Positions 1 through 8,592 of a stretch of DNA of 64,000 nucleotides are shown here, in pieces. The stretch covers positions 55,808-119,807 of the forward strand of contig DASZVY010000089.1 of the NCBI GenBank assembly GCA_035546855.1, given 5' to 3'. Made by a program: the position numbers and the translations under genes. The DNA is from Nitrobacter sp035546855. Lineage in GTDB: Bacteria > Pseudomonadota > Alphaproteobacteria > Rhizobiales > Xanthobacteraceae. The stretch's first letter is position 1. Every line of letters begins with the position of its first letter. The notes under the pieces were generated by a model. That model was given only the letters and a program-made list of their open reading frames with translations. It did not search any database and was not told the origin of the DNA.

Positions 1-715
1 TCCGGTCGTGAACCTTGAAGGCGTTAAGGCCGGCGACATGACGTTCGACGGCGAGACGCTGGCCAACATTTTCCTCGGCAAGATCACCAAATGGGATGAT
101 CCGGCCATCAAGAAGCTCAATCCGAAACTGAACCTGCCGTCGTCGGCGATCAGCGTCGTGCACCGCGCCGACGGCTCCGGCACCACCTTCAACTTCACCG
201 ATTATCTGTCGAAGGTCAGCGCGGACTGGAAGTCCAAGGTTGGCTTCGGAACCGCGGTCGAATGGCCGGTCGGCGTCGGCGCCAAGGGCAATGAAGGCGT
301 CTCGGCCAATATCGGCCAGGCCAAGGGCTCGATCGGTTACGTCGAGTATGCCTACGCCAAGCAGAACAAGCTGTCCTACACCGCGCTGATCAACAAGGCG
401 GGCAAGACCGTTCAGCCGACCTCCGAAGCGTTTCAGGCGGCGGCGTCCAACGCCGACTGGGTCCACGCGCCCGGCTATTATCTGATCCTGACCAACCAGC
501 CCGGGGACAAGTCGTGGCCGATCGTCGCCTCGACCTTCGTGCTCATGCACAAGGTGCCGACCGACAAGGCGGCCACGGCCGAAGCGCTGAAGTTCTTCGG
601 CTTCGCCTTCGACAAGGGTGCCAAGCTGGCCGAGGATCTCGATTACGTGCCGATGCCGGCCAATGTGATCGACCTGATCAAGAAGACCTGGAGCGCCGAC
701 GTCAAGTCGATGTGA
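1..715 (+). CDS. pstS: Phosphate ABC transporter substrate-binding protein PstS (5'-truncated by window)
   Basis: Periplasmic phosphate-binding protein that delivers inorganic phosphate to the PstCAB permease. Only the C-terminal part, about 238 codons, is in the window; the reading frame is open to base 1 and the start and signal peptide lie upstream. The visible part carries the PstS phosphate-site segment HRADGSGTTFNFTDYLSK and the WP.GVGAKGNEGV region that closes over the ligand. It is the first gene of a pst-phoU-phoB cluster. An intrinsic terminator follows immediately, which should give more pstS message than permease message, as expected for a periplasmic binding protein. The family assignment is firm; any PhoB box is outside the window. 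Confidence 0.96.
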   Translation, partial: PVVNLEGVKAGDMTFDGETLANIFLGKITKWDDPAIKKLNPKLNLPSSAISVVHRADGSGTTFNFTDYLSKVSADWKSKVGFGTAVEWPVGVGAKGNEGVSANIGQAKGSIGYVEYAYAKQNKLSYTALINKAGKTVQPTSEAFQAAASNADWVHAPGYYLILTNQPGDKSWPIVASTFVLMHKVPTDKAATAEALKFFGFAFDKGAKLAEDLDYVPMPANVIDLIKKTWSADVKSM

Positions 716-720
716 TCTGT

Positions 721-756
721 CCGGGGAAGAGAGGCGATCTCTCTTCCCCGGTTTTT
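721..756 (+). terminator. Intrinsic terminator between pstS and pstC
   Basis: A perfect 13-bp stem (721-733 with 739-751, a five-base loop) is followed directly by five T residues at 752-756. It starts five bases after the pstS stop. Because pstC continues on the same strand 40 bases later, it probably acts as a partial terminator that sets the pstS to pstCAB ratio. Confidence 0.9.
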
Positions 757-797
757 CCAGACGTCGAGTGACAGCCCGAATGATGGATGTGTAAGAC

Positions 798-1808
798 GTG
801 GGGGATGGCGTGGCCGATCTAGCTGTTCAGAGTAGCGCAATGGACGTCGCCGGACCTTACGATCGCGCCCGGGCTCTCAATGCTTTCAAGTTCGGCGACA
901 ATGTCTTTTACTGGGCGACGCGCCTCAGCGCGATCTCGGTGCTCTTGATCCTGAGCGGAATCATTCTGTCCCTGATTGCCGGCGCGTGGCCGGCGATGCG
1001 GGAATACGGCTTTGCCTTTCTGTGGACGCGGCGATGGGCCCCGGAGGCCGATCCGCCGGTTCTCGGCGCGGTCGGTCCGATCTATGGCACGCTGCTGACC
1101 TCGCTGATCGCCATGGCGATCGCCATTCCGGTCGGGCTTGGCATTGCCGTCTTCCTCACTGAATTATGTCCGCAATGGCTGCGTCGGCCGATCGGTATCG
1201 CCATCGAACTGCTCGCCGGCATTCCCTCGATCATCTACGGCATGTGGGGATTTTTCGTGCTTGGCCCGTTTCTGGCTGACACCTTTCAGCCGTTCATGAT
1301 CCGGATGTGCGCAGGCGTGCCGGTGCTCGGAACCATCTTCGCAGGGCCGCCGTCCTATCTCAGCCTGTTCAATGCGTCGCTGATCCTTGCGATCATGGTG
1401 CTGCCGTTCATCACCGCGATTTCGGTCGACGTGTTCAAGACCGTGCCGCCGGTGCTGAAGGAGGCGGCCTATGGCATCGGCTGCACCACCTGGGAAGTCG
1501 TGCGCAACGTGGTGATTCCCTACACGCGGGTCGGCGTGATCGGCGGCATCATGCTGGCGCTGGGCCGGGCTCTTGGCGAGACCATGGCGGTGACATTCAT
1601 CATCGGCAACGCATTCCGGATTTCGGGTTCGATCTTCGCGCCGGGCACCACGATTTCGGCGGCGATCGCCAGCGAATTCGCCGAGAGTGCCGGCTTGCAT
1701 CAGTCCGGCTTGATGCTGCTCGGCCTGCTGCTGTTCGTGCTGACGTTTTTCGTGCTGGCCGGGGCGCGGCTGATGCTGCTGCGGCTCGAGCAGAAAGCGG
1801 GGAACTAG
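798..1808 (+). CDS. pstC: Phosphate ABC transporter permease PstC
   Basis: Inner-membrane subunit of the high-affinity phosphate importer; pairs with PstA to form the channel. The protein has six hydrophobic segments and the binding-protein-dependent permease signature (EAAYGIGCTTWEVVRNVVIP, then GRALGETMAVTFIIGN) in its C-terminal half, where it contacts PstB. A GTG at 798 gives 336 residues; an in-frame ATG at 840 would remove 14 residues. No strong ribosome-binding site distinguishes the two, so the start is uncertain. It lies between the pstS terminator and pstA, 12 bases upstream of pstA. Confidence 0.95.
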   Translation: MGDGVADLAVQSSAMDVAGPYDRARALNAFKFGDNVFYWATRLSAISVLLILSGIILSLIAGAWPAMREYGFAFLWTRRWAPEADPPVLGAVGPIYGTLLTSLIAMAIAIPVGLGIAVFLTELCPQWLRRPIGIAIELLAGIPSIIYGMWGFFVLGPFLADTFQPFMIRMCAGVPVLGTIFAGPPSYLSLFNASLILAIMVLPFITAISVDVFKTVPPVLKEAAYGIGCTTWEVVRNVVIPYTRVGVIGGIMLALGRALGETMAVTFIIGNAFRISGSIFAPGTTISAAIASEFAESAGLHQSGLMLLGLLLFVLTFFVLAGARLMLLRLEQKAGN

Positions 1809-1820
1809 GCAGGTGAAGCC

Positions 1821-2666
1821 ATGAACCCGATCTACATCAAGCGCCGCCGCCGCGATATGACCGTCAGGTTCCTGTGCCTGGCCGCCGCGATCTTCGGCGT
1901 CGCGTGGCTCGCGATGATCCTGTTCACGCTGTTTTACAACGGCCTGGCCGGTCTCAATTTCGAGATCTTCACCCGCAACACGCCGCCGCCGGGTTCGACC
2001 CATGGCGGGCTGCTCAACGCCATCGTCGGCTCCCTCATCATGACCGTGATCGGGGTGGGCATCGGCGCTCCGCTCGGCATGCTCGCCGGCACCTACCTCG
2101 CCGAATACGGCAAGCACGACCGGCTGTCGCCGGTGATCCGTTTCATCAACGACATCCTGCTCAGCGCGCCCTCGATCATCATCGGCCTGTTCATCTATGG
2201 CGCGGTGGTGGTGCCGATGCGGGGCTTCTCCGCGATCGCGGGCGGGCTGGCGTTGGCCGTCATCGTGATTCCCGTCGTGCTGCGCACCGCCGAGGACATG
2301 TTGCGGCTGGTCCCCAATCCGCTGCGTGAGGCGGCCTCCGCGCTGGGCCTGCCGCGCTCGCTGGTGATCCGCAAGATCGCCTATCGCTCGGCGCGCGCCG
2401 GCCTCATCACCGGCGTGCTGCTGGCCACCGCGCGGGTGGCCGGCGAAACCGCGCCGTTGCTGTTCACCGCGCTCAGCAACCAGTTCTTCAGTCTCGACCT
2501 GACGCGGTCGATCGCCAACCTGCCGGTGACCATCAACAACTTCGTCCAGAGCCCGTATCCCTACTGGAAGCAGCTTGCCTGGAGCGGCGCGCTGCTGATC
2601 ACGCTGACCGTGCTGGCGCTGAACGTCGGTGCCCGCATGATCGGCGCCGAAAGGAAATCAAAATGA
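1821..2666 (+). CDS. pstA: Phosphate ABC transporter permease PstA
   Basis: Second membrane subunit of the phosphate importer, 281 residues. It has about six transmembrane segments and the permease coupling loop EAASALGLPRSLVIRKIAY that docks on the ATPase, followed by ARVAGETAPLLFTAL, which mirrors the GRALGETMAVTF segment of PstC. The ATG is preceded by AGGTGAAGCC. Its stop codon overlaps the pstB start in ATGA, so the permease and ATPase are translationally coupled. Confidence 0.96.
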   Translation: MNPIYIKRRRRDMTVRFLCLAAAIFGVAWLAMILFTLFYNGLAGLNFEIFTRNTPPPGSTHGGLLNAIVGSLIMTVIGVGIGAPLGMLAGTYLAEYGKHDRLSPVIRFINDILLSAPSIIIGLFIYGAVVVPMRGFSAIAGGLALAVIVIPVVLRTAEDMLRLVPNPLREAASALGLPRSLVIRKIAYRSARAGLITGVLLATARVAGETAPLLFTALSNQFFSLDLTRSIANLPVTINNFVQSPYPYWKQLAWSGALLITLTVLALNVGARMIGAERKSK

Positions 2667-3484
2667 GTGATCTGTCCGTCGCGTCCAGCGCAAGTGCCTC
2701 GGTGCCGCCGGTTCGGGCGGCCACCGACAGCCGAGCCAAGGTCACCGTGCGTGACCTCAACTTCTATTACGGCGAGCATCACGCCCTGAAGGGCATCAAT
2801 CTCAAGCTGATGACGGGTCAGGTGACCGCGTTCATCGGCCCCTCCGGCTGCGGCAAGTCGACCCTGCTGCGGATATTCAACCGGATGTACGATCTTTACC
2901 CGGGTCAGCGCGCCGAGGGGCATGTGATGCTGGACAACACCAACATCCTCGACCCCAGGCTCGACCTCAACCTGCTGCGGGCGCGGGTCGGCATGGTGTT
3001 CCAGAAGCCGACGCCGTTCCCGATGACGATCTACGAGAACATCGCATTCGGCATCCGGCTTTATGAGAAGCTCCCGAAGTCCGAGATGGACGGACGGGTG
3101 GAGCAGGCGCTGCGCGGCGGCGCGCTCTGGAACGAGGTGAAGGACAAGCTCAACGCCAGCGGCCTCAGTTTGTCGGGCGGCCAGCAGCAGCGGCTCTGCA
3201 TCGCACGCACCATCGCGGTACGTCCCGAAGTCATCCTGTTCGACGAGCCCTGCTCGGCGCTCGATCCGATCTCGACCGCCAAGGTCGAGGAATTGATCGA
3301 CGAGCTGAAGGAGGACTACACCATCGCGATCGTCACGCATAACATGCAGCAGGCCGCGCGCGTATCGGATTCCACGGCATTCATGTACCTCGGCGAAATG
3401 ATCGAGTTCGGCCCGACCAACAAGTTGTTCACCTCGCCGGCCGACCGCCGCACCCAGGACTATATTACGGGCCGCTTCGGCTGA
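2663..3484 (+). CDS. pstB: Phosphate import ATP-binding protein PstB
   Basis: ATPase that powers phosphate import, 273 residues. The ABC domain begins about residue 27 after a variable N-terminal tail. It has the Walker A GPSGCGKST, the Q-loop VFQKPTPFPMTIYENI typical of PstB, the signature LSGGQQQR, Walker B VILFDEPCSALDP and the switch histidine in IVTHNMQQA. It starts inside the pstA stop (ATGA). phoU follows after 28 bases. Confidence 0.97.
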   Translation: MSDLSVASSASASVPPVRAATDSRAKVTVRDLNFYYGEHHALKGINLKLMTGQVTAFIGPSGCGKSTLLRIFNRMYDLYPGQRAEGHVMLDNTNILDPRLDLNLLRARVGMVFQKPTPFPMTIYENIAFGIRLYEKLPKSEMDGRVEQALRGGALWNEVKDKLNASGLSLSGGQQQRLCIARTIAVRPEVILFDEPCSALDPISTAKVEELIDELKEDYTIAIVTHNMQQAARVSDSTAFMYLGEMIEFGPTNKLFTSPADRRTQDYITGRFG

Positions 3485-3512
3485 CGCTGGCAGAAGGGCC
3501 GGGAGAACGGAC

Positions 3513-4229
3513 ATGGCATTTGAACATACCGCCAAGGCTTTCGACGACGATCTTCAGGAACTGACGCGGCTGGTCTCCGAGATGGGCGGTCTCGCCGAGC
3601 GGCAGATCGTAGAGTCCGTCGACGCGCTGATCCGCCGTGACGCCGCGCTCGGCGCGCGCGTCGTCGCCGCCGATGCCGAGATCGACCAGTTGCAGCGCCT
3701 GATCGAGGAGCGCGCGGTGCTGACCATCGCGCGGCGGCAGCCGATGGCGGTGGACCTGCGCGAGATCGTCGGCGCCATGCGCGTCGCCATCGATCTCGAG
3801 CGGATCGGCGACCTCGCCAAGAACATGGGCAAGCGCGTCGTCGCGCTCGACAGCGATTTCCACCCGCTGAAACTGATCCGCGGCCTCGAGCATATGACCG
3901 ACTTGGTCCAGTCGCAGGTCAAGTCGGTGCTCGACGCCTACGCCGCGCACGACCTGCCGGCCGCGATGGCGGTGTGGAAGGGCGACGAGGAGGTCGACGC
4001 CATCTGCACCTCGCTGTTCCGTGAACTCCTGACCTACATGATGGAGGATCCGCGCAACATCGGCTTCTGCATTCACCTGATGTTCTGCGCCAAGAACATC
4101 GAACGCATCGGCGATCACGCCACGAATATCGCGGAGACGGTCTTCTACATGATCGAAGGCCAGCAGATGCTCGACAAGCGCCCCAAGGGCGACATGACGA
4201 GCTTTGCGACGGCCGCTCCCGGAAACTAG
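3513..4229 (+). CDS. phoU: Phosphate signalling protein PhoU
   Basis: Negative regulator that links PstB to the PhoR-PhoB two-component system so that phosphate genes are repressed when phosphate is plentiful. The 238-residue protein shows the two three-helix repeats of PhoU; each carries the metal-binding E/D-xxx-D pattern, seen as DLERIGDLAKNM in the first half and NIERIGDHATNI in the second. It sits between pstB and phoB, the standard alphaproteobacterial order. A GGGAGAACGG ribosome-binding region precedes the ATG. Confidence 0.97.
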   Translation: MAFEHTAKAFDDDLQELTRLVSEMGGLAERQIVESVDALIRRDAALGARVVAADAEIDQLQRLIEERAVLTIARRQPMAVDLREIVGAMRVAIDLERIGDLAKNMGKRVVALDSDFHPLKLIRGLEHMTDLVQSQVKSVLDAYAAHDLPAAMAVWKGDEEVDAICTSLFRELLTYMMEDPRNIGFCIHLMFCAKNIERIGDHATNIAETVFYMIEGQQMLDKRPKGDMTSFATAAPGN

Positions 4230-4241
4230 GACGAACGAAAT

Positions 4242-4943
4242 ATGGGTGCACGCATTCTGGTGGTTGAAGACGAGGAGGCGTTGACGACGCTGCTGCGCTA
4301 CAACCTCGACGCCGAAGGCTACGAGGTCGAGACCGTGGCGCGCGGCGACGAGGCCGATACGCGGCTGAAGGAGCGGGTCCCCGATCTCGTCGTGCTCGAC
4401 TGGATGCTGCCGGGCCTGTCCGGCATCGAATTGTGCCGCCGCCTGCGCGCGCGGCAGGACACCAGGCAGCTTCCGATCATCATGCTCACCGCGCGCGGCG
4501 AGGAGAGCGAGCGGGTGCGCGGGCTCGCGACTGGCGCAGACGACTACATCGTCAAGCCGTTCTCGGTGCCGGAATTGCTGGCGCGGGTGAAAGGTCTGTT
4601 GCGGCGCGCGAGTCCCGAACGGCTGGCGACGGTGCTCACCTTCGGCGACATCGAACTCGACCGCGACAAGCACCGCGTCGCGCGCTCCGGCCGCCCGATC
4701 GATCTCGGCCCGACCGAATACCGATTGCTGGAATTCTTCCTCGAACATCCCGGCCGCGTCTTCAGCCGCGAGCAACTGCTCGACAGCGTATGGGGCCGCG
4801 ACATCTACATCGACGAACGCACCGTGGATGTGCACATCGGCCGCCTGCGCAAGCTGCTCAATCCCGGCCAGGAAGTCGATCCGATCCGCACCGTGCGCGG
4901 CGCCGGCTACGCCCTCGACGACCGCTTCCAGAAGGTCGGGTGA
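4242..4943 (+). CDS. phoB: Phosphate regulon response regulator PhoB
   Basis: OmpR-family transcription factor activated by PhoR under phosphate starvation; binds pho boxes and would activate this pst operon. The 233-residue protein has a receiver domain (acidic pocket VVEDEEA, phospho-acceptor aspartate in VVLDWMLPG, switch lysine in DDYIVKPF) and a C-terminal winged-helix domain (GPTEYRLLEFFLEHPGRVFS, RTVDVHIGRLRK). The gene begins 12 bases after phoU. phoR is not in the window and probably lies upstream of pstS. It converges with gcrA. Confidence 0.96.
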   Translation: MGARILVVEDEEALTTLLRYNLDAEGYEVETVARGDEADTRLKERVPDLVVLDWMLPGLSGIELCRRLRARQDTRQLPIIMLTARGEESERVRGLATGADDYIVKPFSVPELLARVKGLLRRASPERLATVLTFGDIELDRDKHRVARSGRPIDLGPTEYRLLEFFLEHPGRVFSREQLLDSVWGRDIYIDERTVDVHIGRLRKLLNPGQEVDPIRTVRGAGYALDDRFQKVG

Positions 4944-4961
4944 ATTTCAGACAATGCTCTC

Positions 4962-4989
4962 CTTACCTCTCCCCGAAGGGCGAGAGAGT
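4962..4989. repeat. Short palindrome between convergent phoB and gcrA
   Basis: The 49-base gap between the phoB and gcrA stops contains a CTCTCCC...GGGCGAGAG palindrome with a GAA turn. It resembles one end of the CTCTCCCC/GGGGAGAG repeat family found elsewhere in the window (42122-42259, 49312-49449). It may serve as a bidirectional terminator, but there is no T-run. Confidence 0.5.
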
Positions 4990-4992
4990 CAA

Positions 4993-5496
4993 TTACCGCT
5001 GCTTCGGCGGCTGGCGGCGCCGGTCGGCCGCGGGCTGATAGGCGATGCGCGAGTGATGCGCGCAATAGGGCAGGCCGGTGAGGGCCTTGCCGCCGCAGAA
5101 GAAGAATTCCGGGCTCGAGGGGTCGCCGACCGGCCAGTGGCAGGTGGCCTCGCTCAATTCCAGCAGCGAGAGCCGCTGGCTCATCGGCACCACGTTGTCG
5201 TAGGCGATCGGATCGGGCTCGAGTTCGACCTCGAAGGCATGGGCCAGCGCAGTGTTGCCGCGCGACATCGGCCGCGACACTCGCATCATCTGGGCGGGAC
5301 GCACCTTGCGCGGGCGCGGCGCGGCCGAGGAGGGGCTCTTGGCGCGGCCGGACAGGCCGAGCCGATGCACCTTGCCGATCACGGCATTGCGAGTCACGTT
5401 GCCGAGTTCGGCTGCGATCTGGCTTGCCGACAGGCCGGCTTCCCAGAGTTTCCTGAGCTGTTCGACGCGATCGTCGGTCCAGTTTGCTACCGTCAT
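4993..5496 (-). CDS. gcrA: GcrA cell-cycle regulator
   Basis: Alphaproteobacterial cell-cycle regulator that binds sigma-70 RNA polymerase and activates promoters carrying methylated GANTC sites made by the CcrM methylase. The 167-residue protein starts with the conserved GcrA N-terminal helix-turn-helix, seen as WTDDRVEQLRKLWEAGLSAS and then GNVTRNAVIGKVHRLGLSGR. A basic linker follows, and the C-terminal region has CHWPVGDP and YCAHHSRIAYQP. Three GANTC sites lie in the upstream 250 bases. It converges with phoB and diverges from argD. Confidence 0.96.
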   Translation of the reverse strand: MTVANWTDDRVEQLRKLWEAGLSASQIAAELGNVTRNAVIGKVHRLGLSGRAKSPSSAAPRPRKVRPAQMMRVSRPMSRGNTALAHAFEVELEPDPIAYDNVVPMSQRLSLLELSEATCHWPVGDPSSPEFFFCGGKALTGLPYCAHHSRIAYQPAADRRRQPPKQR

Positions 5497-5574
5497 CGCC
5501 TTTATCTTCCCTTGTGTCGCGCCGACCCTGTTCGGGCGGCGCCGGACATCCGGCCTTGAAAACCCGTGGCGACA

Positions 5575-5718
5575 GAATCCCTTAACCCTCGCCGGGCGAG
5601 CCGATCGCCCGGGCGCTTACGCCGAAACAGAGAACCATAGAGGATCAAAACTGCCGCACGAGATGTCGTATCCGACAGCCCCAACGCTACAATATGGCGT
5701 GACTCGCGCGCAAGAGTC
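5575..5718. promoter_or_regulatory. Cluster of GANTC (CcrM) sites in the gcrA-argD intergenic region
   Basis: GANTC occurs at 5575-5579, 5701-5705 and 5714-5718 in the 466-base gap between gcrA and argD. GcrA acts at promoters with methylated GANTC sites in related bacteria, so self-regulation of gcrA is possible. The rest of this gap holds an argD promoter and hairpin (listed separately); I see no gene in it. Confidence 0.4.
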
Positions 5719-5807
5719 GGGCCGGACTGCGTCCACATGTTCCGCGTTAAAATCGAAAAATCGGCTTTTTCTGCGGCTCCCGTGCAACGGCGGAGGCGAA
5801 CGTAATA

Positions 5808-5835
5808 TTGACAGGCATCACCGCCCACCTAGAAT
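5808..5835 (+). promoter_or_regulatory. Predicted sigma-70 promoter of argD-argF
   Basis: Near-consensus elements TTGACA (5808-5813), a 16-base spacer and TAGAAT (5830-5835). Predicted transcription would begin at about 5841-5843, at the foot of a strong hairpin (5844-5875), and run into argD. Confidence 0.65.
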
Positions 5836-5843
5836 ATGTCGCA

Positions 5844-5875
5844 CGTGCCGCCCGGAAAGGCGGCACGTTTTATTT
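5844..5875 (+). terminator. Terminator-like hairpin at the predicted 5' end of the argD transcript
   Basis: A perfect 9-bp GC-rich stem (5844-5852 with 5859-5867, loop CGGAAA) is followed by TTTTATTT. It has the form of an intrinsic terminator, but it lies about 8 bases downstream of a good -10 element and 90 bases before the argD start. It may be a 5' stabilising stem, an attenuator, or the terminator of an upstream transcript. Confidence 0.6.
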
Positions 5876-5962
5876 CCGGGGCTGGCTGTCATCGATCGTG
5901 TGACCCGCAATCGTCGCGATCCGCCCCACGATATTCAACCGGCCACATTCCATCGGATTGTC

Positions 5963-7170
5963 ATGACCAGCACCGCGCCGTCCCATCTGTTGCCCGTCTT
6001 CGCGAGAGCCGACGTCGCGTTCGAGAGCGGCGAGGGCGCCTGGCTGAAAGGCATCGATGGCGAGCGCTATCTGGATTTCACCAGCGGCGTCGCCGTCAAC
6101 GCGCTGGGGCACTGTCATCCGCATCTCGTCGCCGCGCTCCAGCAGCAGGCGACGAAACTTTGGCATATGTCGAACCTGTTCAAGTCGCCGGACGGGGAGC
6201 GGCTGGCGGCGCGGCTGTGCGAGCAGAGCTTTGCCGACTTCGTGTTCTTCGCCAATTCCGGTGCCGAGGCGATGGAGTGCGTCATCAAGGTGGTGCGCCG
6301 CTATCATGCCTCCAAGGGACATCCGGAGCGCTATCGCATCATCACCTTCGAAGGCGCGTTCCACGGCCGCACGCTGGCGACGCTCGCCGCCACCGGCTCG
6401 CCGAAATACCTCGAAGGGTTCGGCCCGCCGATGGACGGCTTCGACCAGGTGCCGTTCGGCGACATCGAGGCGGTCAAGAAAGCGATCGGCCCGCAGACCG
6501 CGGGCATCCTGATCGAGCCGCTGCAGGGCGAGGGCGGCGTGCGCGAGCCGTCGCACGCGTTCCTTCGGGCCCTGCGCCAGCTCTGCGACGAGCGCGGCCT
6601 GCTGCTGGCGTTCGACGAGGTGCAGACCGGCATGGGCCGCACCGGCGACCTCTTCGCCTACAGGCGCGTCGGCGTCACGCCGGATGTGATGTCGCTGGCC
6701 AAGGCACTCGGCGGCGGCTTCCCGATCGGCGCGTGCCTTGCGACCGCGGAAGCCGCGTCCGGCATGACGCCGGGCTCGCACGGCTCGACCTTCGGCGGCA
6801 ATCCGCTGGCCGTCGCGGCGGCCAATGCCGTGCTCGACGTGATGCTGAAGCCCGGCTTCTTCGATCACGTGCGCAGGATGTCGCTGCTGTTGAAGCAGAA
6901 GCTCGCCTCGGTGATCGATCGCCATCCAGACGTGGTGGCCGAAGTGCGGGGCGAGGGGCTTCTGATCGGTCTCAAGGCCGTGGTGCCGTCGGGCGATCTC
7001 GTCAATGCGCTGCGCGACGAAAAGCTTCTGACGGTCGGCGCCGGCGACAACGTGGTCCGCTTCCTGCCGCCGCTGATCGTCACCGAGGCGGAGATCGAGG
7101 AGTCGGTCCAAAGGCTGGAACGGGCCTGCGCGGCGTTGTCCGGCGCGTCGGCAAAGACGGGCGCTGCACG

Positions 7171-7174
<4 letters not shown>
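5963..7174 (+). CDS. argD: Acetylornithine aminotransferase ArgD
   Basis: PLP-dependent class III aminotransferase of arginine biosynthesis; converts N-acetylglutamate semialdehyde to N-acetylornithine. The 403-residue protein has the family segments FANSGAEAMECVIKVVR, FHGRTLATLAATG, the cofactor-binding FDEVQTGMGRTG, and the Schiff-base lysine in SLAKALGGGFPIGA, followed by GSHGSTFGGNPLA. The ATG at 5963 is chosen because homology begins there; the frame is open far upstream through non-homologous sequence. Its stop overlaps the argF start in ATGA, so the two enzymes are coupled. Confidence 0.96.
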
Positions 7175-8097
<923 letters not shown>

Positions 8098-8119
8098 TCG
8101 ACAACAGGCGGAGCGAGCG

Positions 8120-8470
8120 ATGGGTACGTCGGTTCGTCCTTTCCTGATGTTCGAGGGCAAAGCCGAAGAGGTCTTCACGTTCTATGTCGGGTTGATCCCG
8201 AATAGCGAAATCGTCGAAGTCACCCGCTACGCCGCGGGCGAGCCCGGCCCCGAAGGCAGCATCAAACTGGCACTCGTCCGGCTCGCCGGACAGCCGGTGC
8301 TGTGCACGGATAGCTTCGTGTCGCACGGCTTCAGCTTCACGCCATCATTCTCGCTGTTTGTCGTTTGCGAATCCGAGGCCGAGCTCGAGCGCATCTTCGC
8401 CGCGCTGTCGGACGGCGGCGGGGTGCTGATGCCGCCGGGCGATTACGGTTTCAACCGGCGCTTCGGCTAG
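8120..8470 (+). pseudogene. PhnB/VOC-fold protein shortened by a late nonsense codon
   Basis: Glyoxalase/3-demethylubiquinone-methyltransferase-like (VOC superfamily) protein of unknown substrate. The start (after GGAGCGAGCG) and the first 116 codons look normal: FLMFEGKAEEVFTFYV...IPNSEI, then GGVLMPPGDYGFNRRFG. The frame then meets TAG at 8468-8470 but continues as INDRFGVSRQLNLP and stops at TGA 8513-8515. In this family the same stretch reads FGWxNDRFGVSWQLNL, so TAG occupies a conserved tryptophan codon and a second tryptophan has become arginine. The last beta strand is lost. It may be a decaying gene or still functional when shortened; reading through would give 131 residues. Confidence 0.8.
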
Positions 8471-8592
8471 ATCAACGATCGCTTCGGCGTATCGCGGCAA
8501 CTCAATTTGCCTTGAGGGCGCACGGCGCTTCTCGCCGGATCGCCCTCGCGCGGGGGGTGTCAATCCGGGAGGTTCGATCCTAAATAAGCGCT

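Noticed and set aside
5870..7111. Minus-strand frame of 413 codons opposite argD
   Set aside because: Antisense of a clear argD with no recognisable motif and no ribosome-binding site.
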